Source: Desulfobacteraceae bacterium (GTDB lineage Bacteria > Desulfobacterota > Desulfobacteria > Desulfobacterales > Desulfosalsimonadaceae). Taken from it: a DNA stretch of 34,045 nt. The stretch is taken from assembly GCA_003597945.1 (NCBI GenBank), contig QZJS01000010.1, positions 1 through 34,045 on the forward strand, written 5' to 3'. The position numbers and the translations under genes were made by a program. Below the pieces are notes generated by a model. The model worked only from the letters and a program-made list of their open reading frames with translations, was not told where the DNA came from and ran no database searches. Of this stretch, positions 9,701-16,618 are shown one piece after another. Position 1 is the stretch's first letter, and the number at the start of each line of letters is the position of its first letter.

Positions 9701-9856
9701 AACGCGGCCGTTGCCGGAAATCTTGAATCAGCAGAAGATCGCATGGCCGAACTCGAAACAGAGTTTAAACGATTGCGGACATCCATGGAAGAAGCCGGTT
9801 GGATTGATATGGCGGCCCCGTTAAAACGAGGTGGTGATGAACATACTGATTGCTGA
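6713..9856 (+). CDS. Hybrid sensor histidine kinase (2 TM, 2 PAS, HisKA, HATPase, 2 REC, Hpt)
   Basis: This 1047-residue membrane kinase begins with GTG. Two closely spaced hydrophobic segments (about 40-60 and 69-90) anchor it with almost no periplasmic domain, so sensing is probably cytosolic. The first PAS domain (about 102-222) contains a cysteine cluster (PCYF, PCTG, PCPL). The second PAS spans about 228-345. The phosphorelay parts follow: HisKA with His383 in MSHEIRTPMNG; HATPase with the N box DNAVKF, DTGIGIP and GGTGLGL; REC1 with Asp675 in VIDMHMPD; REC2 with Asp823 in LMDVQMPVMNG; and an Hpt domain with His974 in AHSIRGAA. This is the BarA/TorS-like phosphorelay layout. Its last bases overlap the next receiver gene by 20 bp, so that protein is the obvious output candidate. 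The NtrC-type and HD-GYP receivers nearby are alternatives. Confidence 0.95.
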   Translation: MNDKKPMGRNQKKGFWRIMGQFCVKRRPGDISAGPVLRRLAISLVAVLLVLVAVFNAMMAADKRLMTFETAAGLVLLSVLFGSLLILILRADADIRARQTELSSSEAFLRITINSLTHPFAVINADTYTIEMANDAYGGAGVIGRPCYFVSHQQNVPCTGINHPCPLIEVKKIGRPAMMEHIHFNPQGQERHLEIYAHPIFDPNGRLARIIEHTIDVTERRRISKALKENELFLGSLLDSIPAPVFYKDINGRYLGFNHAFENFFGQTRQEMIGKSVFDIAPPDLAGVYHQKDVELFERRGTQIYESQVKNANGEMRDVVFHKASLTDGSGAVSGLVGVILDVTERKAMDAALQETNRKLTAAIVEAERANAAKSLFLANMSHEIRTPMNGVIGMTGLLLETGLNDEQRRYAESVRSSGESLLTLLNDILDFSKIEAQKLDLEVLDFDLISLMDDFAAGLALRAQQKGLEFLYAVEPEVPSLMKGDPGRLRQVLSNIADNAVKFTFSGEVVIRALMQAETAEDVLVRFEIRDTGIGIPEDKYNIVFEKFMQVDASTTRQYGGTGLGLAISKQLVEMMGGQIGVESKPGEGSTFWFTVRLGRPPAGKVKTEILPPADLAGVRVLIVDDNSTSREILSTRMALWGMRPYEAASGPEALQALLQAILENDPFRMAVIDMHMPDMEGETLGRSILADKRLANTRMVMLTSLGTRGDARRFAEIGFNAYITKPVRHQELKDILSLTLMSPEERALMPQSIVTRHTARETRHRLAGKSARILVAEDNITNQQVAVGILKKLGLHADAVADGREAVKALENIPYDLVLMDVQMPVMNGLEAVKEIRDPCSAVGNHDIPVIAMTALALQGDREDCLKAGMNDYVSKPLMLRDLAETLEKWLPPDREECTRTWEKKAAEKTAKLQSAPPCVWDRSGMMIRLANDAQLARMVIDTFLDDIPDQMAKLRRYIETGDVLRAGHQAHSIRGAAANVGGEAFGATAFEIENAAVAGNLESAEDRMAELETEFKRLRTSMEEAGWIDMAAPLKRGGDEHTDC

Positions 9857-10466
9857 AGATGATTTTACATCCCGCACACTGCTGGCGCGCGTGCTGAAAA
9901 ATGTCGGTCATGAAGTGGTGGAGACCGTCAGCGGCGCCGATGCCTTAAAGAAGATGCTGGAACCCGATGCGCCCCGTCTGGCTATTTTTGACTGGATGAT
10001 GCCGGAAATGGACGGGCTGGAAGTCATTTGCCGGGTTCGGCAACGCCAGACCGATCGGCCGCCGTATCTTATCATGCTGACCGCCAGGGGAGAAAAAGCC
10101 GACATCATCGCCGGACTGGAAGCCGGGGCCAATGATTATCTGGCAAAACCGTTTAATGCCGGCGAACTCCGTGCCCGGGTCGAGGTGGGCCGCCGCATGA
10201 TCGAAATGCAGGACGCCCTGGCCGACAAGGTCGAAGAGCTGCGCGATGCCATCGAACAGATCAAAACCCTGCGCGGCATCGTGCCCATCTGCGGGCACTG
10301 CAAGCAGATCAGGGATGATGAAGGATACTGGCACCAGTTGGAAGTCTATGTCCGTGATCACACTGAAGCTGAATTCAGCCACGGCATCTGTCCCAAGTGC
10401 ATGGAAAAACTGTATCCTGAGTTTGTTAAAACCGGCGAAGTGAAAAAGGAAAAAGAAAAGAAATGA
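9837..10466 (+). CDS. Response regulator with C-terminal zinc-ribbon-like tail
   Basis: This cytosolic protein of 209 residues starts at the ATG at 9837, with CGAGG just upstream; two in-frame GTG codons at 9831 and 9834 would add only two residues. The receiver domain spans about 1-120 (IAEDD; phospho-acceptor Asp52 in AIFDWMMPEMDG; Lys in YLAKPFN). A short coiled segment follows, then a tail with paired cysteines: ICGHCKQIRDDEGYW, later GICPKC. This tail occurs in many deltaproteobacterial receivers and histidine kinases and probably binds a metal; its output is unknown. The gene overlaps the 3' end of the hybrid kinase gene by 20 bp, which suggests translational coupling and a kinase-regulator pair. 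It has no DNA-binding domain, so it may act by protein contact. Confidence 0.9.
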   Translation: MNILIAEDDFTSRTLLARVLKNVGHEVVETVSGADALKKMLEPDAPRLAIFDWMMPEMDGLEVICRVRQRQTDRPPYLIMLTARGEKADIIAGLEAGANDYLAKPFNAGELRARVEVGRRMIEMQDALADKVEELRDAIEQIKTLRGIVPICGHCKQIRDDEGYWHQLEVYVRDHTEAEFSHGICPKCMEKLYPEFVKTGEVKKEKEKK

Positions 10467-10467
10467 A

Positions 10468-11679
10468 TTACTCGTGGCGCAAGGCGTCAATGGGGTCCAG
10501 GCGGGCCGCCTGCCGGGCGGGAAAATATCCGAAAATCACCCCCACGGCGCCGGAAAACAATACCGCCACGGCGATGATTTCCAGGTTCAGGATAAAGGGA
10601 ATGTTCATGAGGCGGGACCCTGCCACGGCGGCGCCCAGTCCCAGGGCAATGCCCACCAGCCCGCCGAACAGGGAGAGCACCACGGCTTCGATGAGGAACT
10701 GAAGCAAAACATCCCGGCCCCGGGCCCCGATGGCCAGGCGGATGCCGATTTCCCGGGTCCGCTCGGTTACGGAAACCAGCATGATGTTCATGATGCCGAT
10801 GCCGCCCACCAGCAGGCTCACCGCCGCCACCGCCGCCAGCAGGGCCGTCAGGATCCGGGTGGTGCCCGTAAGCGTGGTCATGATTTCCTTCATGTCGAAA
10901 ACGTGAAAATCATCGTCCTGCCCGTCGCCGATGCGGCGGCGCTCCCGCATCAGCCGTTCGATGTCGGCCTGCACTTTCTGGGTCACGCCGCTGTTGATTG
11001 CCGACGCATAAATGGATGAAACATCAGTGTTGCCGGCGATGCGGCGCTGGAATGTCCGCAGAGGAATCAGAACAAGATCATCCTGATCCCCACCGAATCC
11101 GGCTTGGCCCTTGGTTTCCAGAACTCCGATGACTTGGCAGGATAATTTTTTAAGCCGGATGGATGCACCGGTGGGATTCTGGTTCCCGAACAGGTTTTTT
11201 TTCACGGTATTTCCCAGAATGCAGACGGCTTTGCCGTTTTTAAGTTCGGATTCGGAAAAGGTTCGGCCGGCCGCCGGATCCCAGTCCCTGACCGCGAAAA
11301 AAGCGTTGTCTGTGCCCGTGACCATGGTGGACCAGTTCAGATTGCCGGAAATGGCCTGGGTTCCCTGGGACGCGATGGGGGCCGCGGCCTCTACGTCTGA
11401 AATTTCGCGGGCAATGGCTTCCACATCCTTGATGGTAAATTGTGCCGCCGCGCTCCGGGTCCCGCCCGGCCCCCGGAATCCCTGGCCGGGCCGCACATGA
11501 ATCAGGTTGGAGCCCAGACTGGCGATCTGGTCGGCCACCTGCGCCGTTGCCCCGCCGCCCAGGGTCACCAGGGTGATCACGGCGGCCACGCCGATGACGA
11601 TGCCTAAGATGGTCAGGGAAGAGCGCAGAACATTGCGCCGGATTTCCCGTCGGGCCAGGGCTATGGTTTCCCGGATCAT
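10468..11679 (-). CDS. MacB-like ABC transporter permease (FtsX superfamily)
   Basis: This 403-residue inner-membrane protein has the MacB/FtsX four-helix topology. TM1 lies at about 18-42, followed by a large periplasmic MacB-type domain (about 45-270). Three helices follow at about 280-305, 328-355 and 370-392, around the typical SVTERTREIGIRLAIGA motif, and the protein ends PIDALRHE. In canonical MacB the ATPase and permease are fused; here the ATPase is a separate gene that shares the TAATG junction with this start. It is predicted to work with that ATPase, the MacA-like adaptor and the NodT lipoprotein as a tripartite pump driven by periplasmic conformational change. The substrate is unknown. 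Its stop lies 1 bp from the stop of the convergent receiver gene. Confidence 0.93.
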   Translation of the reverse strand: MIRETIALARREIRRNVLRSSLTILGIVIGVAAVITLVTLGGGATAQVADQIASLGSNLIHVRPGQGFRGPGGTRSAAAQFTIKDVEAIAREISDVEAAAPIASQGTQAISGNLNWSTMVTGTDNAFFAVRDWDPAAGRTFSESELKNGKAVCILGNTVKKNLFGNQNPTGASIRLKKLSCQVIGVLETKGQAGFGGDQDDLVLIPLRTFQRRIAGNTDVSSIYASAINSGVTQKVQADIERLMRERRRIGDGQDDDFHVFDMKEIMTTLTGTTRILTALLAAVAAVSLLVGGIGIMNIMLVSVTERTREIGIRLAIGARGRDVLLQFLIEAVVLSLFGGLVGIALGLGAAVAGSRLMNIPFILNLEIIAVAVLFSGAVGVIFGYFPARQAARLDPIDALRHE

Positions 11680-12392
11680 TAGTCTCTCCTGCCTGCAGAG
11701 TCGATGCGGCCGTCCATAAAGTGAATTCGGCGGGATGCATACATGGCCATGTCCGCTTCATGGGTCACCATAACGATGGTGATGCCCCGGTCCCGGTTAA
11801 AGGCGGTAAGCAGTTCCATGATCTCCCGGCTCATGGCCGAATCCAGGTTCCCGGTGGGTTCGTCGGCCAGAAGCACCCGGGGTTGTGTGACGATGGCCCG
11901 TGCAATGGCCACCCGCTGCTGTTGGCCGCCGGAAAGTTCGCCCGGGCTGTGGCTTTCCCGACCCGTAAGCCCTACGGCCACCAAAGCCCGGGCCGCCATG
12001 CGCCGCCGCTGCCTCCGGGCCACGCCCCGGTAGATCAGGGGCAGTTCCACATTTTCCATGGCCGTGGTCCGGTTTAAAAGGTTGAATCCCTGAAATACGA
12101 ATCCCAGGTAATGCCGCCGCAGCAAAGCCCGCTGGTCCGGCGTCAGTTTTCCCACATCCACGCCGTTAAACGTAAATTCTCCTTCAGTGGGCACGTCCAG
12201 GCATCCCAGAATATTCATGCAGGTGGACTTGCCCGATCCGCTGGGACCCATCATTGCAACAAATTCTCCGGCATCCACATGAAAATCAACGCCGTCCAGC
12301 GCCCGCACCGCCGCGGCCCCGGACCCGTAAATACGGGTTACAGCCGAAAACCGGATCAGGCGGGCGCTTTCATTGTCCGAAACCGGCATCAT
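11679..12392 (-). CDS. MacB/LolD-type ABC transporter ATP-binding protein
   Basis: This 237-residue cytosolic ATPase belongs to the MacB/LolD class. Walker A is GPSGSGKST (residues 49-57), followed by the Q-loop region FVFQGFNLL, the signature LSGGQQQRVAIARAI (about 146-160), Walker B VLLADEPTGNLD and the switch histidine in MVTHEADMA. The gene overlaps its neighbours at both ends: ATGA with the adaptor stop and TAATG with the permease start. Tight translational coupling and matched stoichiometry are therefore likely. It supplies ATP hydrolysis for the FtsX-type permease downstream. Confidence 0.95.
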   Translation of the reverse strand: MMPVSDNESARLIRFSAVTRIYGSGAAAVRALDGVDFHVDAGEFVAMMGPSGSGKSTCMNILGCLDVPTEGEFTFNGVDVGKLTPDQRALLRRHYLGFVFQGFNLLNRTTAMENVELPLIYRGVARRQRRRMAARALVAVGLTGRESHSPGELSGGQQQRVAIARAIVTQPRVLLADEPTGNLDSAMSREIMELLTAFNRDRGITIVMVTHEADMAMYASRRIHFMDGRIDSAGRRD

Positions 12393-13687
12393 TTATTTAC
12401 GCTCCGGGAATCCACCACCAGTTCCGTGCCCGGAGATACGTCGCCCGCCGTTACCTCGGTCATGATGCCGTCGGTAAGGCCCGTAGTGATTTCAACTGGC
12501 GTCAGCTCTCCGTTTTCAATGATCCACACGCTGGCCTCCCGGCCGACTCTGGTTTCGGTTCTGGGCGCGGCCGGACGCCGGGCAGGCCGGGGAAAGAGCT
12601 TGCTCAGCACCGTGCCGCCGGATTCGCTTTTCACGGCTTCCTCGTTCTGGGGCGGCACGAACCGCAGGGCTACATTCGGTATCAGCACGGCATCCGTGAT
12701 TTCCCGCACCACAATGTCGGCGGTGGCGGTCATGCCGGGCCGAAGGAGAAGATCCGCATTATCCACAAGGAGCAGGGTTTCATAGGTGACCACGCCGTCC
12801 ACGACCTGGGACCCGTAGCGCACCTGTCGGATTTGGGCCGGGAATTTCCTTTCCGGCCAGGCGTCTACCGTAAATGCGGCGGCCTGGCCTTCCTTTACCA
12901 GCCCCACATCCGCCTCGTCCACATCCACGCGCAGCTCCATCTGAGTGAGATTTTCCGCAAGGGTGAATAAAATCGGCGCCTGAAGAGACGCGGCCACGGT
13001 CTGGCCGGGTTCAACGGAGCGCACCAGAACCACACCGTTGATGGGGGAACGGATCTTGGCCTTTGAAAGGTCGGTCTCATCCGCGTCCAGTGCGGCTATG
13101 GCCTGGGAAACCGAGGCCTCGGCAACGGCTTTGCCGGCGTTTGCCCGGGCCAGGGCCGCTTCGGCCGCGTCAATGTCCTGTTCGGAAACGGCTTTTCCGC
13201 CGCTGCGCGCACGCACGGTCATTAATCGGTTTAAGGCGTTTTGCGCCTCTTTGATGGTGGCCTGAGTTTCCACCACCTTTGCCCGGGCCGAATCCAGGGC
13301 GGCCCTGGATTTGACCACCTGAGCCATGAGCTTGGACGTGTCGAGCGCGACCAGCACCTGACCCTCGGTGACCTGCTCGTTATAATCTACGAAAACACTT
13401 TCGATGATGCCGGACAATTCGCTGCCCACATCAACCTTGTTGATGGGTTCCAGGTTTCCGGTGGCGGTTACCGTGATGGTGAGATCGCCTTTTTCCGCGG
13501 GTTTGGTGATATATTCCACGGTGGGTTCGCTTCCGGCGCTCATAAATTTTACCCCCGCAAATACCGCCGCCAGAACCACCAGGACCAGGACCAGCACCCG
13601 CTTTACGCGACGCTTCCCGTTTGACCCGGCGTCCAGGCCCAGGGTTTTTTCCATGTCATCGGCTTCATTGAGATGGGATTCCTTCAT
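12389..13687 (-). CDS. MacA/HlyD-type periplasmic adaptor protein
   Basis: I place the start at the ATG at 13687 (MKESHLNEADD), which gives 432 residues. The frame stays open 30 codons further upstream, but that stretch runs through an intergenic repeat and is unlikely to be coding; AAGGAA lies ten bases before 13687. A single membrane anchor (about 25-48) follows a basic cluster (KRRVKR). Then come the membrane-fusion features: a barrel-sandwich half-motif (VGSELSGIIESV), a long coiled-coil hairpin (about 105-190, rich in Ala, Glu and Lys), the second lipoyl half (IRSPINGVVL) and beta-barrel domains to the end. It should bridge the inner-membrane MacB-like complex to the outer-membrane NodT protein, whose gene lies 2.9 kb upstream beyond the cytochrome gene. 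Confidence 0.92.
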   Translation of the reverse strand: MKESHLNEADDMEKTLGLDAGSNGKRRVKRVLVLVLVVLAAVFAGVKFMSAGSEPTVEYITKPAEKGDLTITVTATGNLEPINKVDVGSELSGIIESVFVDYNEQVTEGQVLVALDTSKLMAQVVKSRAALDSARAKVVETQATIKEAQNALNRLMTVRARSGGKAVSEQDIDAAEAALARANAGKAVAEASVSQAIAALDADETDLSKAKIRSPINGVVLVRSVEPGQTVAASLQAPILFTLAENLTQMELRVDVDEADVGLVKEGQAAAFTVDAWPERKFPAQIRQVRYGSQVVDGVVTYETLLLVDNADLLLRPGMTATADIVVREITDAVLIPNVALRFVPPQNEEAVKSESGGTVLSKLFPRPARRPAAPRTETRVGREASVWIIENGELTPVEITTGLTDGIMTEVTAGDVSPGTELVVDSRSVNK

Positions 13688-13717
13688 TTTCCAATTTTCC
13701 TTATTCGGTGACTTAGA

Positions 13718-13759
13718 CGGATATGCCTGCAATATGATGCGGGTTTTTCCGGCCCCGGC
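13718..13759. repeat. 42-bp direct repeat, copy A (left flank of cytochrome segment)
   Basis: This sequence matches 16529-16570 in the same orientation with three mismatches over 42 bp; the longest exact core is ATGCCTGCAATATGATGCGG plus the following GTTTT. It lies in the 5' region of the adaptor gene. Only two copies are seen in this window, so it could be a dispersed genomic repeat or a trace of how the cytochrome segment was inserted. Confidence 0.85.
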
Positions 13760-13824
13760 AGCTAATACTTTTCCCAAACTTCCTTTCAGTTGGCGCCTCT
13801 GCCAATTTCCATATGCTTACATAA

Positions 13825-13883
13825 GTCGACGGATAATCGCAATCGGTTACAAAAAAATTGGATCGCCCCGTTACGATTATCCG
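13825..13883 (-). promoter_or_regulatory. Promoter/operator-like element A upstream of the adaptor gene
   Basis: The 33 bp at 13825-13857 match 18151-18183 upstream of the NodT gene with three mismatches. Read on the minus strand it offers TTGCGA and TGTAAG 15 bp apart, a non-ideal promoter layout. Within it CGGATAATCG (13830-13839) is repeated in inverted form as CGATTATCCG (13874-13883), a 10-bp inverted pair that suggests a regulator site. The element lies about 140 bp before the adaptor ATG. Confidence 0.5.
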
Positions 13884-14034
13884 AATTTCGCTCAACGGTG
13901 CATTTATCCGGACTGATGAAAAGTTTTACCCGCTGGAGTTCCTTGAAAATCCCGAATTATCAGGTGAGATTGTGTCTTATTCTCTGAGTCATGAAAAGCA
14001 ATGTCTTATTCCTCATTTTTTTATCATTAAAAAT

Positions 14035-14067
14035 AAAAGGACGCCCCGGTCATCGAGGCGTCCTTTT
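14035..14067 (-). terminator. Rho-independent terminator of the cytochrome gene
   Basis: A perfect 11-bp stem (AAAAGGACGCC with GGCGTCCTTTT, loop of 11 bases at 14046-14056) is followed on the minus strand by a T-rich run. It lies about 100 bp after the cytochrome stop. The symmetrical A and T ends mean it could also work in the other direction, insulating the adaptor promoter. Confidence 0.8.
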
Positions 14068-14167
14068 GGTTGAAGTCAATATTGATTTATAGGGCAAGTT
14101 TGCTGGTCGGCAGACTTACCCGTTGTTGCGTATGTCAATTAATCTCGGAATCTTTCAAATCCTTGGA

Positions 14168-16270
14168 TTAATTGGCGTCATGGCACTGAGTGCAGCTCAA
14201 CTTTTTATTTCGCACATGCTTGTCATGCATAGAGGTGAAAGTCGCGGTCTTTGTTTTGTGGCACGCGGTGCAGGACTCCACATTGGCGTTAAACTTATGG
14301 TAGCCCAGCTCGGCAAACGGGATCATCAGGTCGGACTTGCCGGTGCTGGCATGGCATGCCGCGCAGTTGGGAGCCTTGGCTTTCGGATCCACCCCGTGGG
14401 TGATCAGCATTTCAGCGTTGGTATGAACAATCTGATAATTGCCGGGCATGCCCTGCTCATCCATTCCCGCAGCAAGCGCCTGATCAAAATATCCTGTCAT
14501 GAACATCTCCATGATCACCGGCGGGACGATTTTGCCGTCTGAGGAAAGGCCCATGATCGACCAGTGGTCCTTGATCGGCACGATCTTTGACTCGCCGTCA
14601 AAAATGGCGCCGTTGGCTTTGGCCATGGTGTATGTGCCATCCGCGTTGGGTGAGATGGTTTCTCCGATGTTGTATACATAGGAGGTGCCGTCAAACCAGC
14701 GGTAATCGGGCTTCACATTTGACAACATGAATTCCTCTCCGGGGAAACCGCCCTGGCCCTGGCACAGGCCGGGGTTCCAGTAAGGCTTCATCCAATCCCG
14801 GGACATTTCCGTCGCGCCACCTTTTCCAAACGTCTGGATATGGCAGGTCTGGCATGAAACCTGACCGGTGGCGTGACGGTTGACAGTGGCGTCCGCGTGG
14901 GGCGCTGCCGAATGGCAGTCCGTACACTTGGGGTCCGGGGCATCGGTTGCGCGCAGGTCAATCCCCCGGCCGCCGATGACATGGTTACCCGTGGCATGAC
15001 AGTCCGCGCAGGACAAATCCGCTCCGGCTGTTGACATATGAAAATCTTGATCAATGGTCGGATTCGCGGAATTTACGCCGATATCTCCCCGTTTTGTCCA
15101 GTCGCCGCCGCCGGCGCCCGCATGGCATCGTAAGCAGGACTTTCTGGTGGGCAGATGCACGGTCTGGGCAAGACTGACCATGGTAGTGCCCACAGGCATC
15201 TTGGTAAAGTCGGGTTCTGTCAGATAATTGCCTTCCGTGTCGGTTTTGCCAAAAAAATAGGTTTTGATCTGACCGAGAATATTGGTGACGGTTCGCGAAT
15301 TATTGGGATCCGGAATAAACTTCCTCTGGTACACATCATTGTGGCACATGAGGCAGTCCACGTCATTTACCTGGGGAGCGTCCGGCGCATTGCCGTCGGC
15401 CCGGATGTGGCAGCCAAAACACGCGGCTTTTGATGACATGGCATAGGTGCAGAACGTGTTGATCCCGCCCTTTGCCTTGCCGAGCTCTTCACCGTTGGTA
15501 TTGGTGAGTTCGGGCGTGGGGCCGGCCCATTTCACATGAACGCTGGAAAGCATGGCCTGAGCCTCGTTCGGATGGCAGGCCACACAGGTTGCCGGGCCAT
15601 TGTATGATAGGATCGATGTATGTCCGCCAGTGGCAGCGGTAATGGTGGCGGTGGTCTGCTTGGCGTTTGTGCAGCCTTTTCTGTCGTTTACCTTTAAGGT
15701 AACCGTGAAGGTTCCTGCATCTGCATAAGTATGGATCGGGGTTGCACCCGTGCCCGTTGAGTTGTCGCCGAAGTTCCAGGAATAGATTAAAGTGTCTCCG
15801 TCGGGATCAGATGAACCTGACCCGTTAAAGCTCACGGCCTGACCTGCTGTTCCGGTATAAGGCCCGCCGGGATTTGCCACAGGCGACCGGTTGTTCGGGG
15901 TGCTGGAAGTGATAACATTGAACGTGCGTTTTTGGGTTTTGGTTTGCTTGCCGTCGCTGAACCGGCATTTAAATTTCCATTTGCCGGTCTTGGCATCGGT
16001 GCCAAGCGAATAGGTATAGGTTGCGGTTTTACCGTTAATGGTCATTGGCTCGCGGTTGACGACTTTTACACCGGCCTCATTTAAAATGCTTATTTCCGCT
16101 TTTGTTATCTGATCTTGATACCATTTTCCTGTGGCCTGGCAAGTCATAGTTAGATTTTGTCCTGTAATGACGGGATCCGGAGCGTTGCTCAGCTTAAGCT
16201 CTGGATCCGCGGCAAGGGCTATTGTGGCAAACAGGACAATGCTTGCCATGATAAACACCATTTTTTTCAT
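14168..16270 (-). CDS. Exported ten-haem c-type cytochrome with PKD domain
   Basis: The protein has 700 residues from the ATG at 16270, which has a GAGGAAA ribosome-binding site; an upstream in-frame start at 16342 is not supported. A Sec signal peptide (MKKMVFIMASIVLFATIALA) is followed by an Ig-like beta domain (about 25-118). A PKD domain spans about 125-210 (PVANPGGPY, YSWNFGD). The cytochrome part begins near 225 and carries ten CXXCH motifs: CVACH, CFGCH, CLMCH, CLRCH, CADCH, CTDCH, CQTCH, CAACH, CTACH and CTQCH, the last only three residues from the C-terminus. It should be periplasmic or surface-located and carry electrons, possibly reducing an external acceptor. The arrangement recalls octahaem tetrathionate-reductase-like cytochromes but has two more motifs. 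It has its own terminator and lies inside an efflux gene group. Confidence 0.93.
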   Translation of the reverse strand: MKKMVFIMASIVLFATIALAADPELKLSNAPDPVITGQNLTMTCQATGKWYQDQITKAEISILNEAGVKVVNREPMTINGKTATYTYSLGTDAKTGKWKFKCRFSDGKQTKTQKRTFNVITSSTPNNRSPVANPGGPYTGTAGQAVSFNGSGSSDPDGDTLIYSWNFGDNSTGTGATPIHTYADAGTFTVTLKVNDRKGCTNAKQTTATITAATGGHTSILSYNGPATCVACHPNEAQAMLSSVHVKWAGPTPELTNTNGEELGKAKGGINTFCTYAMSSKAACFGCHIRADGNAPDAPQVNDVDCLMCHNDVYQRKFIPDPNNSRTVTNILGQIKTYFFGKTDTEGNYLTEPDFTKMPVGTTMVSLAQTVHLPTRKSCLRCHAGAGGGDWTKRGDIGVNSANPTIDQDFHMSTAGADLSCADCHATGNHVIGGRGIDLRATDAPDPKCTDCHSAAPHADATVNRHATGQVSCQTCHIQTFGKGGATEMSRDWMKPYWNPGLCQGQGGFPGEEFMLSNVKPDYRWFDGTSYVYNIGETISPNADGTYTMAKANGAIFDGESKIVPIKDHWSIMGLSSDGKIVPPVIMEMFMTGYFDQALAAGMDEQGMPGNYQIVHTNAEMLITHGVDPKAKAPNCAACHASTGKSDLMIPFAELGYHKFNANVESCTACHKTKTATFTSMHDKHVRNKKLSCTQCHDAN

Positions 16271-16618
16271 GTTATTTCCTCTTTTTTCATTTTTCTCCCA
16301 GGCAATATTCGGGTTTGTATCAAATAATAAATCATACCACAATGTGGCAGTGGTTACCGCAAAACATACGCCGTAAAAATAAATTTTTCAAGATTTATTT
16401 TTCAGAATAATAATTATTTGTATTTATTTATAATAACTGGAAATGAAAAAGCGTGAATTGAATTTTGAAAGGCGCTGCTAAATCCGGTGGTACAAAAAGA
16501 ATATGAGCTGTTTGCCCCTGCTTATGAACGGAAATGCCTGCAATATGATGCGGGTTTTCCCGACCCCGGCCTGCACGGGCGAGTCCCGCGCGGGCCGGGC
16601 ATTGCCACCGGCAGCGGT
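16271..16618. other. 348-bp intergenic region upstream of the cytochrome gene
   Basis: No gene is supported. The cytochrome promoter should lie here: on the minus strand a TATGAT hexamer sits next to the 11-bp palindrome CCACAATGTGG at 16337-16347, a possible operator. An AT-rich tract follows at 16378-16440. Near the NodT stop lie the perfect palindrome CCCGCGCGGG (16585-16594) and direct-repeat copy B. Confidence 0.5.
16529..16570. repeat. 42-bp direct repeat, copy B (right flank of cytochrome segment)
   Basis: This is the partner of 13718-13759, in the same orientation with three mismatches. It starts 49 bp beyond the NodT stop codon. In this copy CGGG-TTTT-CCCG forms a small hairpin that the other copy has only imperfectly. 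Confidence 0.85.

Larger units (their letters stand above)
13688..14167. other. 480-bp intergenic region between cytochrome and adaptor genes
   Basis: No gene is supported. The region holds, left to right, direct-repeat copy A, a TTGGC/GCCAA inverted repeat at about 13790-13805, the 33-bp promoter-like element, a matching CGATTATCCG arm at 13874-13883, and the cytochrome terminator. A 71-codon frame from a TTG at 13858 has no ribosome-binding site and no recognisable family. Confidence 0.6.

Noticed and set aside
13858..14073. A 71-codon frame starting with TTG between the adaptor and cytochrome genes
   Set aside because: It has no ribosome-binding site, no known family, overlaps the promoter-like element and reads into the terminator hairpin.
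13718..16570. The 42-bp direct repeats as phage or integron attachment sites
   Set aside because: No integrase, tRNA target or recombinase is visible in the window, so only the repeat itself is reported.
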